This document shows positions 44,668 to 54,737 of a stretch of DNA of 64,000 nt, piece after piece (positions within the stretch are counted from its first letter, which is position 1; each line of letters opens with the position of its first letter). Under the pieces are notes generated by a model. It was given only the letters and a program-made list of their open reading frames with translations. It searched no databases and was not told the DNA's origin. Origin of the DNA: Megascapheus bottae (taxonomy: Eukaryota; Chordata; Mammalia; Rodentia; Geomyidae); NCBI GenBank assembly GCA_024803745.1, contig JANJXV010000043.1:4981518-5045517 (forward strand), in the 5' to 3' direction. The translations under genes were made by a program, and so were the position numbers.

Positions 44668-44896
44668 TATTCCTGTACTAGAGCTTAAATTTAGAGCCTT
44701 GTGTTCTCACTTGTCTTTCTTGCTCAAAGCAAGGACTTTATCACTTCAGCCACAACTCCACTTCCGGTTTTTTACTCATTAATTAAAGATAAAAGTCTCA
44801 TGGATTTTTCTGGCCAAGCTGACCTTAAATCAAGATAGTCACATCTCAGCCTCCTGAGTAGCTAGGATTACAGGTGTAAACCACCAACACCTGGAA
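44668..44896 (-). mobile_element. SINE, B1/ID dimer
   Basis: TACTAGAGCTTAAATTTAGAGC through GGATTACAGGTGTAAACCACC. Confidence 0.85.
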
Positions 44897-45380
44897 TGAA
44901 TGCACATGGAAAAACTAGTTATTGCCAGGCACTGGTGGCTCACATCTATAATTCTAGTTATTCAGAAGGGTGAGATTTGAGGACTGCAGTTCAAACCCCG
45001 CCTGGACAGGAAATTCCATGATATTCTTATCTCCAAATAACCACTGAGAAGCTGGAAGTGGAGCTGTGGCACAAGTGGTAGAATGCCCACTTGGACAAAA
45101 CCCAGCTGCCGGGGCCAGCCGGCAGCAAACCAGGGTTCGCGGATTGGGATTCCTGAAATAGGGGCAAGGACTAGGAAAAAATAGAAGAGAGACAAACAGA
45201 TGGAGTTCGGGAGGACTACAGCCCAAGTCAGCAGTCCAAGAAGACTGTGAGCTCCAGACTGCCGCCTAAGAGACCCTCCCGTTTATTTTTAATACTCTTC
45301 TTAAAACTAGGGAGTTGCCAGAGGCTACATTCATACAAAATAGTAAACAAATCACATATAGGATAAATGAGAAAGGATTA

Positions 45381-45477
45381 ACATTGCTTAAAGTCATCAT
45401 GATAAGAACTGATTGACATTGCTTAAAGTCATCATGATAAGAACTGATTGACATTGCTTAAAGTCATCATGATAAGA
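45381..45477. repeat. 35-bp tandem repeat in the 3' LTR U3
   Basis: Units start at 45381, 45416 and 45451 (ACATTGCTTAAAGTCATCAT...), 2.8 copies. The homologous LTR at 59175 has about one diverged unit. Confidence 0.92.
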
Positions 45478-45508
45478 GTTACTTCCTTGTGTATACTGTT
45501 GTGTAGGT

Positions 45509-45529
45509 CCAAGGTCAGGTCCAAGGTCA
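45509..45529 (+). promoter_or_regulatory. Paired nuclear-receptor-like half sites in U3
   Basis: CCAAGGTCA occurs at 45509 and 45521, spaced by 12 bp; CCAAGGTCA fits the extended half site bound by SF-1/LRH-1/ERR-type receptors. The same pair is at 47079 and 47091 in the 5' LTR. Function is inferred from motif only. Confidence 0.5.
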
Positions 45530-45554
45530 TTGACCCCACAGTCGGTCCCCAACA

Positions 45555-45577
45555 TCTCCCCCGTCTTTCTTTTAAAA
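45555..45577 (-). promoter_or_regulatory. Polypurine tract
   Basis: On the minus strand AAAAGAAAGACGGGGGAGA ends exactly where the 3' LTR starts with TGTTGG. This is the usual primer for plus-strand DNA synthesis. It carries one pyrimidine. Confidence 0.85.
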
Positions 45578-46656
45578 GATGCGACTTGCTTGTCTTAGGT
45601 TGGGTGGATCGCTGACTCTGCCTTACCCGTCATGGGGAACTTCTTCAGATCAAGCTGAAGGCCCTGTCTTAGGTTGGTCAGAGAGCGTCCCCTCTTATCC
45701 CATCCTTGACTGCGATTCCTCTCGGGGGGGAATTCATCCATCTGGGGCTTAGATCTGCGGAGTTGTTCGATTGGTGACTGTTGCAGATGTGACCTTTGGA
45801 CGGGTACTGGCCACAGGTGTTGATTTGTTCCCAGCCATAGCTTCAGTTGTCACTTTACTTGGAGTCGAAACAACAGGAGTTGGCTTGATATTGGCTGTTG
45901 GTGGATCTGAAGTGCTGGCAATTCCTCATTCTTCAGAAGCTGCAGTCGTTTTCAACGTGATCAGTCTCTGCTGTTCTGGGACCTTACTAGTAGGTTCTTG
46001 AGGCTCTTTTCTCTGCTCCAAGTGCCTCCCTTAATGATCTCGGCGTTCTCTCTCCAATCTACTGATTCGACCTTCTTAATGGGACTTAAGAGCTGTCATA
46101 CAATCATCAAGTACATTTTTTTTTGCTAATGTTCCATTTTCCCCCTTCTTTAAAACAATGCAATAATTCAAACCTAAATGATTTTCTTGATTAAACCTTG
46201 AGCATGTTCACTCACTCATTCACACACATTCATACTCAAAGATTTTAAAGTGCACAAAATTAATATTGGCCATTCATTTTCCGGAAGTTTGTGTCAAGAG
46301 AGCTTTGCCAATTTTACTCTTGCAGGTGAGAACCAGGTTCAAAACAAAACTTTAGAAAAACCATAAGGATCCATATTTAAGACTGGTACCAATTTCAAAG
46401 ACAAAACTGGACAAGAAAAAATATGTAACACGAACAAGACAAAGAAACAGAGACTTTTACACTTAACACAAAAACATGAATTCAGGTCTTTTCCCCATTA
46501 CTGGATGCATTACTGGAGGGTTAGGGGTGAAGGTCCAGTGAGTCGCTGCTTGGATGACCACCATCACTCTCCACAATCCGAACATAGCGATCGGGCAGCC
46601 AACGGGCATCATTTTCTTCCACAGGGGGGGTTCTTCACCTTGTCCCAGATTTTCAG
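45578..46656 (-). other. Internal region of the compact LTR element, non-coding or decayed
   Basis: The first 200 bp next to the 3' LTR match the same position in the element at 59.5 kb. One minus-strand frame from about 46100 to 45740 shows an Arg/Glu-rich stretch followed by a Thr/Pro-rich stretch and is interrupted by several stops. The part nearest the primer site is AT-rich with no long frame. No reverse transcriptase, protease or integrase motif is seen. Confidence 0.75.
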
Positions 46657-46674
46657 GTCCCTGTTCGGGCGCCA
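46657..46674 (-). promoter_or_regulatory. Primer binding site, tRNA-Lys3 type
   Basis: The minus strand reads TGGCGCCCGAACAGGGAC, two bases after the 5' LTR. This is the lysine-tRNA (Lys3) primer complement known from lentiviruses and MMTV-type betaretroviruses. Confidence 0.95.
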
Positions 46675-46676
46675 GT

Positions 46677-47124
46677 TGCCGGGGCCAGCCGGCAGCAAAC
46701 CAGGGTTCGCGGATTGGGATTCCTGAAATAGGGGCAAGGACTAGGAAAAAATAGAAGAGAGACAAACAGATGGAGTTCGGGAGGACTACAGCCCAAGTCA
46801 GCAGTCCAAGAAGACTGTGAGCTCCAGACTGCCGCCTAAGAGACCCTCCCGTTTATTTTTAATACTCTTCTTAAAACTAGGTAGTTGCCAGAGGCTACAT
46901 TCATACAAAATAGTAAACAAATCACATATAGGATAAATGAGAAAGGATTAACATTGCTTAAAGTCATCATGATAAGAACTGATTGACATTGCTTAAAGTC
47001 ATCATGATAAGAACTGATTGACATTGCTTAAAGTCATCATGATAAGAGGTACTCCCTTGTGTATACTGTTGTGTAGGTCCAAGGTCAGGTCCAAGGTCAT
47101 TGACCCCACAGTCGGTCCCCAACA
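46677..47124 (-). repeat. 5' LTR
   Basis: Same length as the 3' LTR with three substitutions by my reading, at GGAGTT/GTAGTT near 46882 and two near 47049-47054. The 35-bp repeat occupies 46951-47047. Near-identity means a recent insertion. Confidence 0.95.
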
Positions 47125-47349
47125 CCCAGCCCCTGAGTGCTGCCCCAAATAAAAAAAAAGAAGCTAGTTGTCTACAGCAATAGGATGGACCATGGAGAGT
47201 GAACTATTACGGGAATTGTTTGTGATACAATTTTATATAATCATTGAATGACATTGGAGTTATAAATATATTGCAGTCAGTTTGGCCTTGAGATATCTGA
47301 AGCTCACAGAGGAACTGAGTGGCACAAATTCTCAAACTTTAGAACCAAT

Positions 47350-47585
47350 CTAAGCTGAGTGCCAGGAGCTCATGCTGTAATCCTAGCTTCTCCAGAGGCT
47401 GAGATCTAAGGACTGAAATTCAAACCTAGAACAAACAAGAAAATCTATGAGACTCTTCTCTCCAATTAACCACCAAAGCTCTGAAAACAGAGCTGTGTCT
47501 CAAGTGGTAGGTCTCTAGGCTTGAGTAAACTAACACAAGGAGAAAATCCAGGTCCTGAAAGCAAGCCCCAGGTCCAGCAAAAAAG
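47350..47585 (+). mobile_element. SINE, B1/ID dimer
   Basis: AGCTGAGTGCCAGGAGCTCA, CTAGCTTCTCCAGAGGCTGAG and a CCAGGTCCAGCAAAAAAG tail. Confidence 0.85.
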
Positions 47586-47867
47586 AAAAAAGGTATATAT
47601 GAGTAAAATTCTGTTCATGAATCTTGCATTCATTCTATCACCTGTAAAACCTATCGTATGTACAGAGTTCACTCCACTTTTTGTTTAGATGAGAACAATA
47701 CCATTTTCCTATTTAACATGATGTTTCCCTACATATTAAGTGGAAAGCAGAAGTAAAAAGAAGCAAAACTTTGGTTAATACACACTGAAATTGTTGGTAA
47801 TTAGCCCCAGATAGCACTCATTTAGATACCTGAATGCAGGTGTAAAACTAAAACAAGGTTCATTTTT

Positions 47868-48060
47868 CTTATGCCAGTCCTGGAGCTTGAACTTGGGGTC
47901 TGGGTGCTATCCCTGAGCTTTTTCACTCAAGGCAACCAATTGAGCCACACCTCCACTTCCTGCTTTTGGTAGTTCATTGGCGATAAGAATCTTACAAACT
48001 TTTTTGCCCCAGCTGCCTTCAAAACATGATCCACAGATTTCCTGAGTAGCCTCCTGACAA
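47868..48060 (-). mobile_element. SINE, B1/ID dimer, truncated
   Basis: GCCAGTCCTGGAGCTTGAAC, GTTCATTGGCGATAAGAATC and CTGAGTAGCCTCCTGAC. Confidence 0.8.
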
Positions 48061-48585
48061 AAGGAATAGCAAGAAGCTGAAACATGTTTTGTCAGCGTGG
48101 GGGAGGTCAAGGTTAGGCAAATAAATGGAAGCAGTCATAATTGCAAGGTACAGATGTGAAAATGGAACCAGGTAACCTGAGGGGATGCCATAGAGTTGGC
48201 AGAGATGGAAGAAAAAACTGGAAGTGGTAGCATGGGAAGAGATGCTTTGTTCTCATACATTGACTTGTTGAAGTCAAGATCTTTGGACATCCTCTTAAGG
48301 CTAAAAATGCTACTACTAATAATAATATACAATGCATGATATGCAATGCTACATAATAAGAGAGGATTGTATACATTTGTTATTGATTAATCTATATCCT
48401 ATATCTGTATCTATTATAATTGATTACATTTCTTTTGATGAAAGCAGGGTATCTGTATATTTTTTAATTCTCTCTATATATGCTTTTCTGCTGTCTTCCT
48501 CTTTTGTGATTCCCACCAGTTTTCCTCTCTTTCTTTCCCCACAGAATAGACTTTCCTGTTTTCCTTTTTGGTTTGTTTGTTTGTT
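48061..48585. other. Intergenic, nothing recognised
   Basis: AT-rich sequence with a TATAAT-rich stretch near 48300-48420. No gene supported. Confidence 0.35.
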
Positions 48586-48589
48586 TATT

Positions 48590-48697
48590 TTTCTTTTTGA
48601 GCGGGCCCTGGGCTTAAACTCAGAGCCTGGGCTCTGTCCCTGAGCTTTTCTGCTGAAGGCTAGTGTTTACCACTTGAACCACAGCTCCATTTTCTTT
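48590..48697 (-). mobile_element. SINE fragment hit by the RPL23A pseudogene
   Basis: GGGCTTAAACTCAGAGCCTGG and CCACTTGAACCACAGCTCC; ends at the pseudogene target duplication. Confidence 0.75.
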
Positions 48698-49219
48698 TCT
48701 TTCTTTCTTTCTTTTTTTTTAAGTGGGAAAATGTTGTACATTTATAATTAGCCAGCTGGATGCAGTTTAGATGATTTCAATTTTGTTGGCAACATCTAAA
48801 GCATCATAATCAGGAACCAGTCGCACATATGTCTTCTCTCTGTCAGATCTGATCAGGGTATTGACCTTAGCCACATCAATGTCACAGAGCTTCTCGCAGC
48901 CTGCTTGATTTGATGCTTGTTGGCCTTGACATCCACAGTGAACACAAATGTGTTATTGTTTTCTATCATCTTCACGGATGACTCAGTGGTCAAGGTCACC
49001 TGATAGTTGTATACAATTATTTTCCTCAGAGCACTCTTCCAGGGATATTTGTGCGGTCTCCTTAGCAGCCTGAAAGTGGGTGAAGTGTGTATCTTCTTTT
49101 TTTGTGGCTTGGACACCTTTCAGCACTGCCTTCTTGCCTTCAATGCCTTTTCCTTGGCTTCAGCTTTAGAAAGGGCAGGAGCTCCCTTCTTCATGTTCAG
49201 TGCCATCTTGGTGAAAAGG
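48698..49219 (-). pseudogene. Rpl23a: RPL23A processed pseudogene
   Basis: Copy of the mRNA for large-subunit ribosomal protein uL23. Coding similarity runs from an ATG at 49206 to a TAA at 48767, with [42 protein letters not shown] and [20 protein letters not shown] pieces. Frameshifts lie near 49125 and 48895. A poly(A)-derived T-run lies at the lower end. A 15-bp duplication AGCTCCATTTTCTTT flanks it (48683-48697, 49220-49234). No introns. Confidence 0.95.
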
Positions 49220-49324
49220 AGCTCCATTTTCTTTCCTGTGTTTACTGATTCTTCTCATTCATAGAGACATCTTGTCCTGACTCTTCCTTGAAAAGACAAC
49301 ATGCTAAGCACCAATGGCTCACAT

Positions 49325-49690
49325 TTATATTCATACCTGGTAAATAACATATAATACATCATGCATGATTTATAGAATATAATGTATAATGTATATAATA
49401 TATGCAGTATAACACATAGTGTATATTATATGATCTATGGTATGCATTACATAGGAATTTATAGTCTATAGATATAATGTATAATGTTCTATATCATATC
49501 TGTATTAAAAGTAATGAAATTATTTTAATACAAAATGTTAATAAAATTGCATTTATCACATACAAATGATTCTGTTATATAATTTATGTTTTATAATATA
49601 AATATAATAAAGTATATGATCTAATTATAACATGCACTATATATTCCATATATAACATAGTGCTTTAAATGCTAAAATAAATATAAAGAT
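49325..49690. repeat. AT-rich low-complexity tract
   Basis: Irregular TATAATGTATA-type words over about 360 bp. Confidence 0.8.
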
Positions 49691-49763
49691 AATAAAGCTG
49701 AGTAGAATGGTAAGACCATCTTATATTGGGGGTTTGGGGTTGTATTGTTTTGTTCTGTTTTAT

Positions 49764-49956
49764 TTTTTGTCAGTCCTGGGTCTTGAATTCAGGGCACGGG
49801 TATTCTCCTTGAGCTTTCTCAAGGCTAGCACTGTACCACTTGAGCCACAGCACCACTTCCAGTTTTTTTCTGTGTATGTGAACCAAGGAATCAAACCCAG
49901 GGCTTTGTGCATGCTAGGCAAGCACTCTACCACTTGGCCATACTCCTGGCCCCATC
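49764..49956 (-). mobile_element. ID-like SINE
   Basis: Reverse copy from TGTCAGTCCTGGGTCTTGAA to CTTGGCCATACTCCTGGCC. Confidence 0.92.
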
Positions 49957-49982
49957 TTATATTGTTAAAGAAAATATAAGAA

Positions 49983-50145
49983 AAAAATCATGAGCCCAGG
50001 AAGAAAAGTCCATGAGGCTTATCCCCAATTAACCACCAGAAAACTGGAAGCAGTGCTGTGACTCAAAGTGGTAGAGTGCTAGCCTTGCACACAAAAGCTC
50101 AGGAACAGTACCCAGGCTGTGAGTTCAAACCCACACCTGACCAAT
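49983..50145 (+). mobile_element. SINE, B1/ID dimer, head truncated
   Basis: ATCCCCAATTAACCACCAG linker, GGTAGAGTGCTAGCC and a TGAGTTCAAACCC tail. Confidence 0.8.
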
Positions 50146-50192
50146 TTCTCCCAGGAATTTAAATGTTCATCACTCTTAAGATATAAATATGC

Positions 50193-50385
50193 GGGGCCAG
50201 GAGTTTGGCCTAGTGGTTAAAGTACTTGCCTAGCATGCATGAAGACCCAGGTTCGATTCCTTGGAACCACATACATAGACAAAAGCCAGAAATGGTGTTG
50301 AGGCTCAAGTGGTAGAGCTCTAGCCTTGAGAAAGTCCAAGGAGAGTGCCCAGGCCCTGAGCTCAAGCCCAGGACTGGCAAAAAAA
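50193..50385 (+). mobile_element. ID-like SINE with 15-bp target duplication
   Basis: GGGGCCAGGAGTTTGGCC through GGACTGGCAAAAAA. AAGATATAAATATGC flanks it at 50178-50192 and 50386-50400. Confidence 0.95.
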
Positions 50386-50489
50386 AAGATATAAATATGC
50401 ATTAACAAACAAAAAATAAATAAATATGCATTAAGTGTTCAGGTAAATATATCTACTTCAGTATAATAGAAATCAAAATTTACATCTAA

Positions 50490-50686
50490 TTTTTTTGCCA
50501 GTCCTCAGCTTGAACTCAGGGCCTGAACCCTGTCCTTGGACTTTCTCAATGCTAGAGCTCTACCACCTGAGCCTCAGTACCGCTTCTGAATTTTTTCTAT
50601 GGATGTGGTACCAAGGAATCAAACCTGGGTCTTTGTGCATGCTAGGCAAGCACTCTATCACTAAGCCAAATTCCCAGCTAATGTCT
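50490..50686 (-). mobile_element. ID-like SINE
   Basis: Reverse copy from TTTGCCAGTCCTCAGCTTG to AAGCCAAATTCCCAGC. Confidence 0.92.
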
Positions 50687-50796
50687 GTAATTTTTAATGT
50701 CACCAGCACTTGCCAATGTGCATGAGAAGGGAGAAGCATGCATGCTGACACTCAAATGGAAAAGATCAAGATGCCCCTTTAAAATGATAAATAATT

Positions 50797-50985
50797 GGGG
50801 CCAGAACACAGACTAATGGTAGAGTGCTCACCTAGTATACATGGAGACTTGGGTTCAATTCCTCAGCACCACATACACAGAAAAAGCTGGAAATAGCGCT
50901 GTGGCTCAAGTGGCAGACCATTAGCCTTGAAGGTCCAAAGACTGTGACAAGGCCCTGAGTTCAAGTCCCAGGATTGGCAAATATG
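50797..50985 (+). mobile_element. ID-like SINE
   Basis: GGGGCCAGAACACAGACTAATGG, GGGTTCAATTCC B-box and GGATTGGCAAATA tail. Confidence 0.9.
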
Positions 50986-51226
50986 TATCTATGACATACA
51001 AACCCTCAGCCTAATTTTAATTATGTTCTAAAATGTAAGTGCCAGTGATTAATAGAGATTCAATTCTTGAATATTTATTTGTTAAATACATCATTTGAAA
51101 TATGATGTAAAAATCAATGTTAATAAACTCTAATAAAAAATAAGATAATTAGATTTTCATATGAGGAATAACATTCCATTGAACATAGAAACATTAAGAA
51201 ATGGTGGTTTTAAAAAATGCAGTGTT

Positions 51227-51784
51227 AATTGAATACTATGCTGTTGTCAGAAAGAATGACATCGCCCCATTTGTAAGGAAATGGAAAGACTTAGAAAAAA
51301 ACATATTAAGTGAGGTCAGCCACACTCAAAGGACCATAGGCCCAATAGTCTCCCTCATTTGTCATAATCAGTAGAAACCTAGGGCTCTCCTAGCAGGGAT
51401 TTAAAATAGAACAAAATCTAGAGACATTAGGCCAAATAGTACAACACTAAATGTAAGGACCTCTAGGATAAGGAAACAAAAGCAATATAATGAGTGATTG
51501 TTGTCCTTGATGTACTATGTTATCTCTCATCTCTTTTACTGTCTCATATTATCTCACATTGTTACAATACTTCACCTTGTTTTCTGATATATCTTATATA
51601 TGCTTAATTGGTTATTTGAAATAGGAGAGGGAAGGGGGAAATCAAGTTGTGAAGGGGGAGAGGGGAGGAAAATGGGAAACAGGACATGAGAAAGAGTATC
51701 AATATTTGTGAAGTAATGCACCTTCTATTTGATGAATATAATGTAACCCTTCTATTAATTACAATAAAAAATATACGGAAAAAG
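51227..51784 (+). mobile_element. 5'-truncated L1 3' end with target duplication
   Basis: Starts AATTGAATACTATGCTG (end of ORF2) and ends AATTACAATAAAAAATATACG. TGCAGTGTT duplicates at 51218-51226 and 51785-51793. Confidence 0.92.
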
Positions 51785-51968
51785 TGCAGTGTTCCCAAAA
51801 GAAAAAAATGCAGATTATTTTTAATGAATTCCAAAATGAACACATCATTCTTTCTTCAGATGAGCATTTGGAAGGAGGCAGAGAGCCCTGAAATCTGAAA
51901 AGGGCAGTCCTCTGTGGGTCTCTCGTTGTTCATTAAAGTTATTCATGCTAACAAAACCCTTAGAGCCA

Positions 51969-52141
51969 CACGTTCCCAAACTTCAACCATGCAGAAATGA
52001 CTTTAAGAGCTCATTAAGAATCTGAGTCTGACTCCAGGAGTTTCAGACTTAAAACATCTGTGAAAGGAGCCAAGAATTCTCGTGTTTAATAAGCACCCAG
52101 GGAGGCTGGTTTTGCTAATTTGGAGAAGATACTTTAGAGAC
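51969..52141 (+). mobile_element. MER5A-like DNA transposon relic
   Basis: CGTTCCCAAACTTCAACC, GAGTTTCAGACTTA, CAAGAATTCTCGTGTTTAATAAGC and CCCAGGGAGGCTGGTTTTGC follow the MER5A (hAT-Charlie) order from memory. The end inverted repeats are decayed. It is an old mammalian element. Confidence 0.6.
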
Positions 52142-52650
52142 TTCGGACCTTTATTGGGTCCTTATTGCTTCCATTTAATTTTCATTTACTTCTAAATAAG
52201 CACTTGCAATTATAAGACGCATCACTTTCAGACTGCATCATAGAACCCTGTCTGACACGTCTCCTTTCCCCCGGTAACTTTTTCCAACAAACAAAACAAG
52301 CAAGCTCAAGGAGATATCCCCCTTAGGTAATCCCTAATCGGTAAGAGTCCCCATGTTTTCTTTGGGGATATTTCCAAGACCTTGAGAAAAGAATTCTCAC
52401 AGCAACTCCTTCATTTAATTGTTCTTTACTTCAACGGAGAAACAGAATAAATGTCTTGCCAGCCACCTATCTCTAAAGACAGATACATTTGTTTTCTCTA
52501 TTTTTTTCTTTATATACTATGTTTGATCATTTTTAGTTAATATGATCAGTGCCCTGGAGATTTTTAATCACCTTTCTCATTCTAAAAAAGAAGTTTCCCA
52601 TAACTGTTTATCACACTTCACTAATTGCTGTCTCGCATTAAAAGATTTTA
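52142..52650. other. Intergenic, repeat-poor
   Basis: One of few stretches without young repeats; no gene recognised. Confidence 0.4.
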
Positions 52651-52655
52651 ATTTC

Positions 52656-52897
52656 AGGCTGAGTGCCAGTGGCTCACGCCTGTCATCCTAGCTACTGAAG
52701 AAGCTAAGATCTGAGGATGGCAGTTCAAAGCCAGCCCAGGAAGGAAATCCCATGAGACTCTTTTCTCCAATTTAGCCACCAAAAAACAAACAAACAAAAC
52801 AAAAACTGGAAATGGAGATCTAGCACAACTGACAGAGCAAAATAGCTCAAGGTGCCCAATCCCTGAGTTCAAGCCTCAGGACTGGCACAAAAATTTT
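52656..52897 (+). mobile_element. SINE, B1/ID dimer, well preserved
   Basis: GGCTGAGTGCCAGTGGCTCACG head with GCTACTGAAGAAGCTAAGATC, a CAAACAAACAAAA middle run, then GGAAATGGAGATC and CTCAGGACTGGCACAAAAAT. Confidence 0.9.
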
Positions 52898-52916
52898 TTT
52901 AAAGATTTTAATTTCA

Positions 52917-53107
52917 GGGGCCGGAAGATTGGCCTAGTGGTTAAAGTGCTTGCCTTGCATGCGTGAAGACCCAGGTTCGATTCCTCAGTACCACATATAG
53001 ATAAAAGCCGGAAGTGGTGCTGAGGCTCAAGTGGTAGAGCTCTAGCCTTGAGAAAGTCCAAGGACAGTGCTTAGGCCCTGAGCTCAAGCCCAGGACTGGC
53101 AAAAAAA
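52917..53107 (+). mobile_element. ID-like SINE with target duplication
   Basis: TTTAATTTCA lies at 52907-52916 and 53108-53117. A-box, CAGGTTCGATTCC B-box and ACTGGCAAAAAAA tail. Confidence 0.95.
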
Positions 53108-53117
53108 TTTAATTTCA

Positions 53118-53514
53118 AAATAGAAGTTTCTCCCTGAGTGACATATTAGTGTCACAGGAAGTCTCAACAGCCTTGACTTTCAGGATCCCATTTGTACCAA
53201 AAATGAACTGTATGAGAAATAACCCATCATCACCATCTTACAGTGAGCAACCACAGTTCCTCTGGCTCTGCTACTGAGCCATCAAGCATATTGAGGACTA
53301 GAAATGTCTTTAATGACTTTGGTGGTGCAGCTCACACAGGTGCTAGCATCCTAGAAGTAGGAAGACAAAATGTGAATGAATTTGAGGAGAGAAGAATCCG
53401 TGCAGAAAGTAGAATATAAAGTAAAAGCAAATCCCCCCCGTGCCAAAAATGAGGCAATACCCCCAAAGCAACCATACAGCAATGCATGTGTTTCATGTTA
53501 TGCACATTATGGGG

Positions 53515-53515
<1 letters not shown>
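53118..53515. other. Intergenic, nothing recognised
   Basis: No supported gene or repeat. Confidence 0.35.
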
Positions 53516-53518
<3 letters not shown>

Positions 53519-53578
<60 letters not shown>

Positions 53579-53600
53579 TGTGTCTGTGTGTGTGTGTGTT
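53519..53600. repeat. (GT)n microsatellite
   Basis: About 40 GT units with two GTCTGT interruptions near the end. Confidence 0.95.
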
Positions 53601-53815
53601 CCAATCCTGAGGCTTGAACTCAGGACCTGCGTGCTGTCCTTGAACATATTGCTCAAGGCTCTAAAACTTGAGACATGTCTCTCTTTCTTTTGCTGGCTAA
53701 CTGAAGATGAGAGTCATATGGACTCTCCTCTCCTGGGATGGCTTCCATCTGTGAAGCTCAGATCTCAGCATTTTTGAGTAGCAGGTTACAGACATAAACC
53801 ACCACTCGTGCTTAG
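53601..53815 (-). mobile_element. SINE, B1/ID dimer
   Basis: TCCTGAGGCTTGAACTCAGG through GGTTACAGACATAAACCACC. Confidence 0.85.
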
Positions 53816-53859
53816 ATAAAGGAATACTTTTTATTGTTTTTGTTTTTTGTTTTTCTTTT

Positions 53860-54035
53860 ACCAGTCCTGGCGCTTGAACTCAGAGCTTATCTTGAGCTTT
53901 CTCAAGTCTAAAGCTCTACCACTTGACCCAAAGCAACACTTCTGGCTTTTTCTATGTATGTGGTACAGAGAATCAAACCTGGGTCTTTGTGCATGCTAGG
54001 CAAGCACTCTACCACTAGGCCAAACTCCAGGCCCC
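53860..54035 (-). mobile_element. ID-like SINE
   Basis: CCAGTCCTGGCGCTTGAACTC through CTAGGCCAAACTCCAGGCCC. Confidence 0.92.
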
Positions 54036-54295
54036 TTTTTTTATTGTTTATGGACATAGTTCATCAATGTATGATTCATCTATCAAGTAATTCACCCCTT
54101 TGAATAATGGCCTATTGTATAAATATTTCTTGTTTTGCCTATCTAGTCATCAGTTAATGGACATTTTGGATTATTTCCAATTTGAGGCTATTATACTTTT
54201 GCTATCGATCAATCCTTGAGGGCTAGACATTCTCTAAAGTCTTGGCTTCTTTTTGAATGGATGAATAATGAATGTAAGGATCAAGTTCTTAAATT

Positions 54296-54299
54296 TCTC

Positions 54300-54348
<49 letters not shown>

Positions 54349-54350
54349 CT
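54296..54350. repeat. (CT)n microsatellite
   Basis: CT units with one CG step, then CTTT units. Confidence 0.95.
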
Positions 54351-54351
54351 T

Positions 54352-54562
54352 TTCTGTGTGGGTCATGGAGCCTAGGCTCTGTCCCTGTGCTCATTTTGCT
54401 CAAGGATAACACTCTTCCATTTGAGCCACAGTGCCACTTCCAGTTTTCTAGTGGTTAATTGGGCATAAGAGACTCACAGACTTTCCTGCTTGGGCTGGCT
54501 TTGAACCATTATCCCCAGATCTCAGCCTCCTGAGTAGCTAGGATTGCAGTCATGAGCCACTG
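54352..54562 (-). mobile_element. SINE, B1/ID dimer
   Basis: ATGGAGCCTAGGCTCTGTCCC through GGATTGCAGTCATGAGCCACTGG. Confidence 0.88.
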
Positions 54563-54737
54563 GTGCAAAGTAATATTTCTTGACCTGGTTCAAAATTATT
54601 ACAGAGGCCCTTGCCAACAGCAAGCACAACTGTTCACTGAGCCTTGGACAGAAGATCCATACAGAATGGGTAGTCAAGATCACTTTGAGTTCCCACTTCA
54701 GAACCAAGTGGGAATGCATTTAATAGCATCAAAAATG

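Larger units (their letters stand above)
45107..45554 (-). repeat. 3' LTR
   Basis: On the minus strand begins TGTTGGGGACC and ends CCCCGGCA. U3 holds a 35-bp tandem repeat and paired CCAAGGTCA motifs (plus-strand sense). A TATTAAAAATAAAC block at about 45282-45294 may be the TATA or the poly(A) signal. Confidence 0.95.
45107..47124 (-). mobile_element. Compact young LTR retrotransposon with two LTRs and no intact genes
   Basis: A 2018-bp element read on the minus strand. The 5' LTR is 47124-46677, the primer site 46674-46657, the internal region about 1.1 kb, the polypurine tract about 45577-45555 and the 3' LTR 45554-45107. LTRs are 448 bp each and differ at three positions by my reading. 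The 6-bp duplication CCCAGC (45101-45106, 47125-47130) fits integration by a betaretrovirus-type integrase. No gag, pol or env frame is intact, so it would need proteins in trans. It inserted into a SINE. Confidence 0.95.
44922..47160 (+). mobile_element. SINE, B1/ID dimer, split by the LTR element
   Basis: Left part 44922-45106 ends AAAACCCAGC. Right part 47125-47160 resumes CCCAGCCCCTGAGTGCTG and ends in A-rich sequence. CCCAGC is the duplicated LTR target. Confidence 0.92.

Noticed and set aside
45771..46001. 76-codon plus-strand frame with Val/Ala/Gly-rich sequence in the LTR element
   Set aside because: It is antisense to the element's direction and mirrors the Thr/Pro-rich minus frame. 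No family features.
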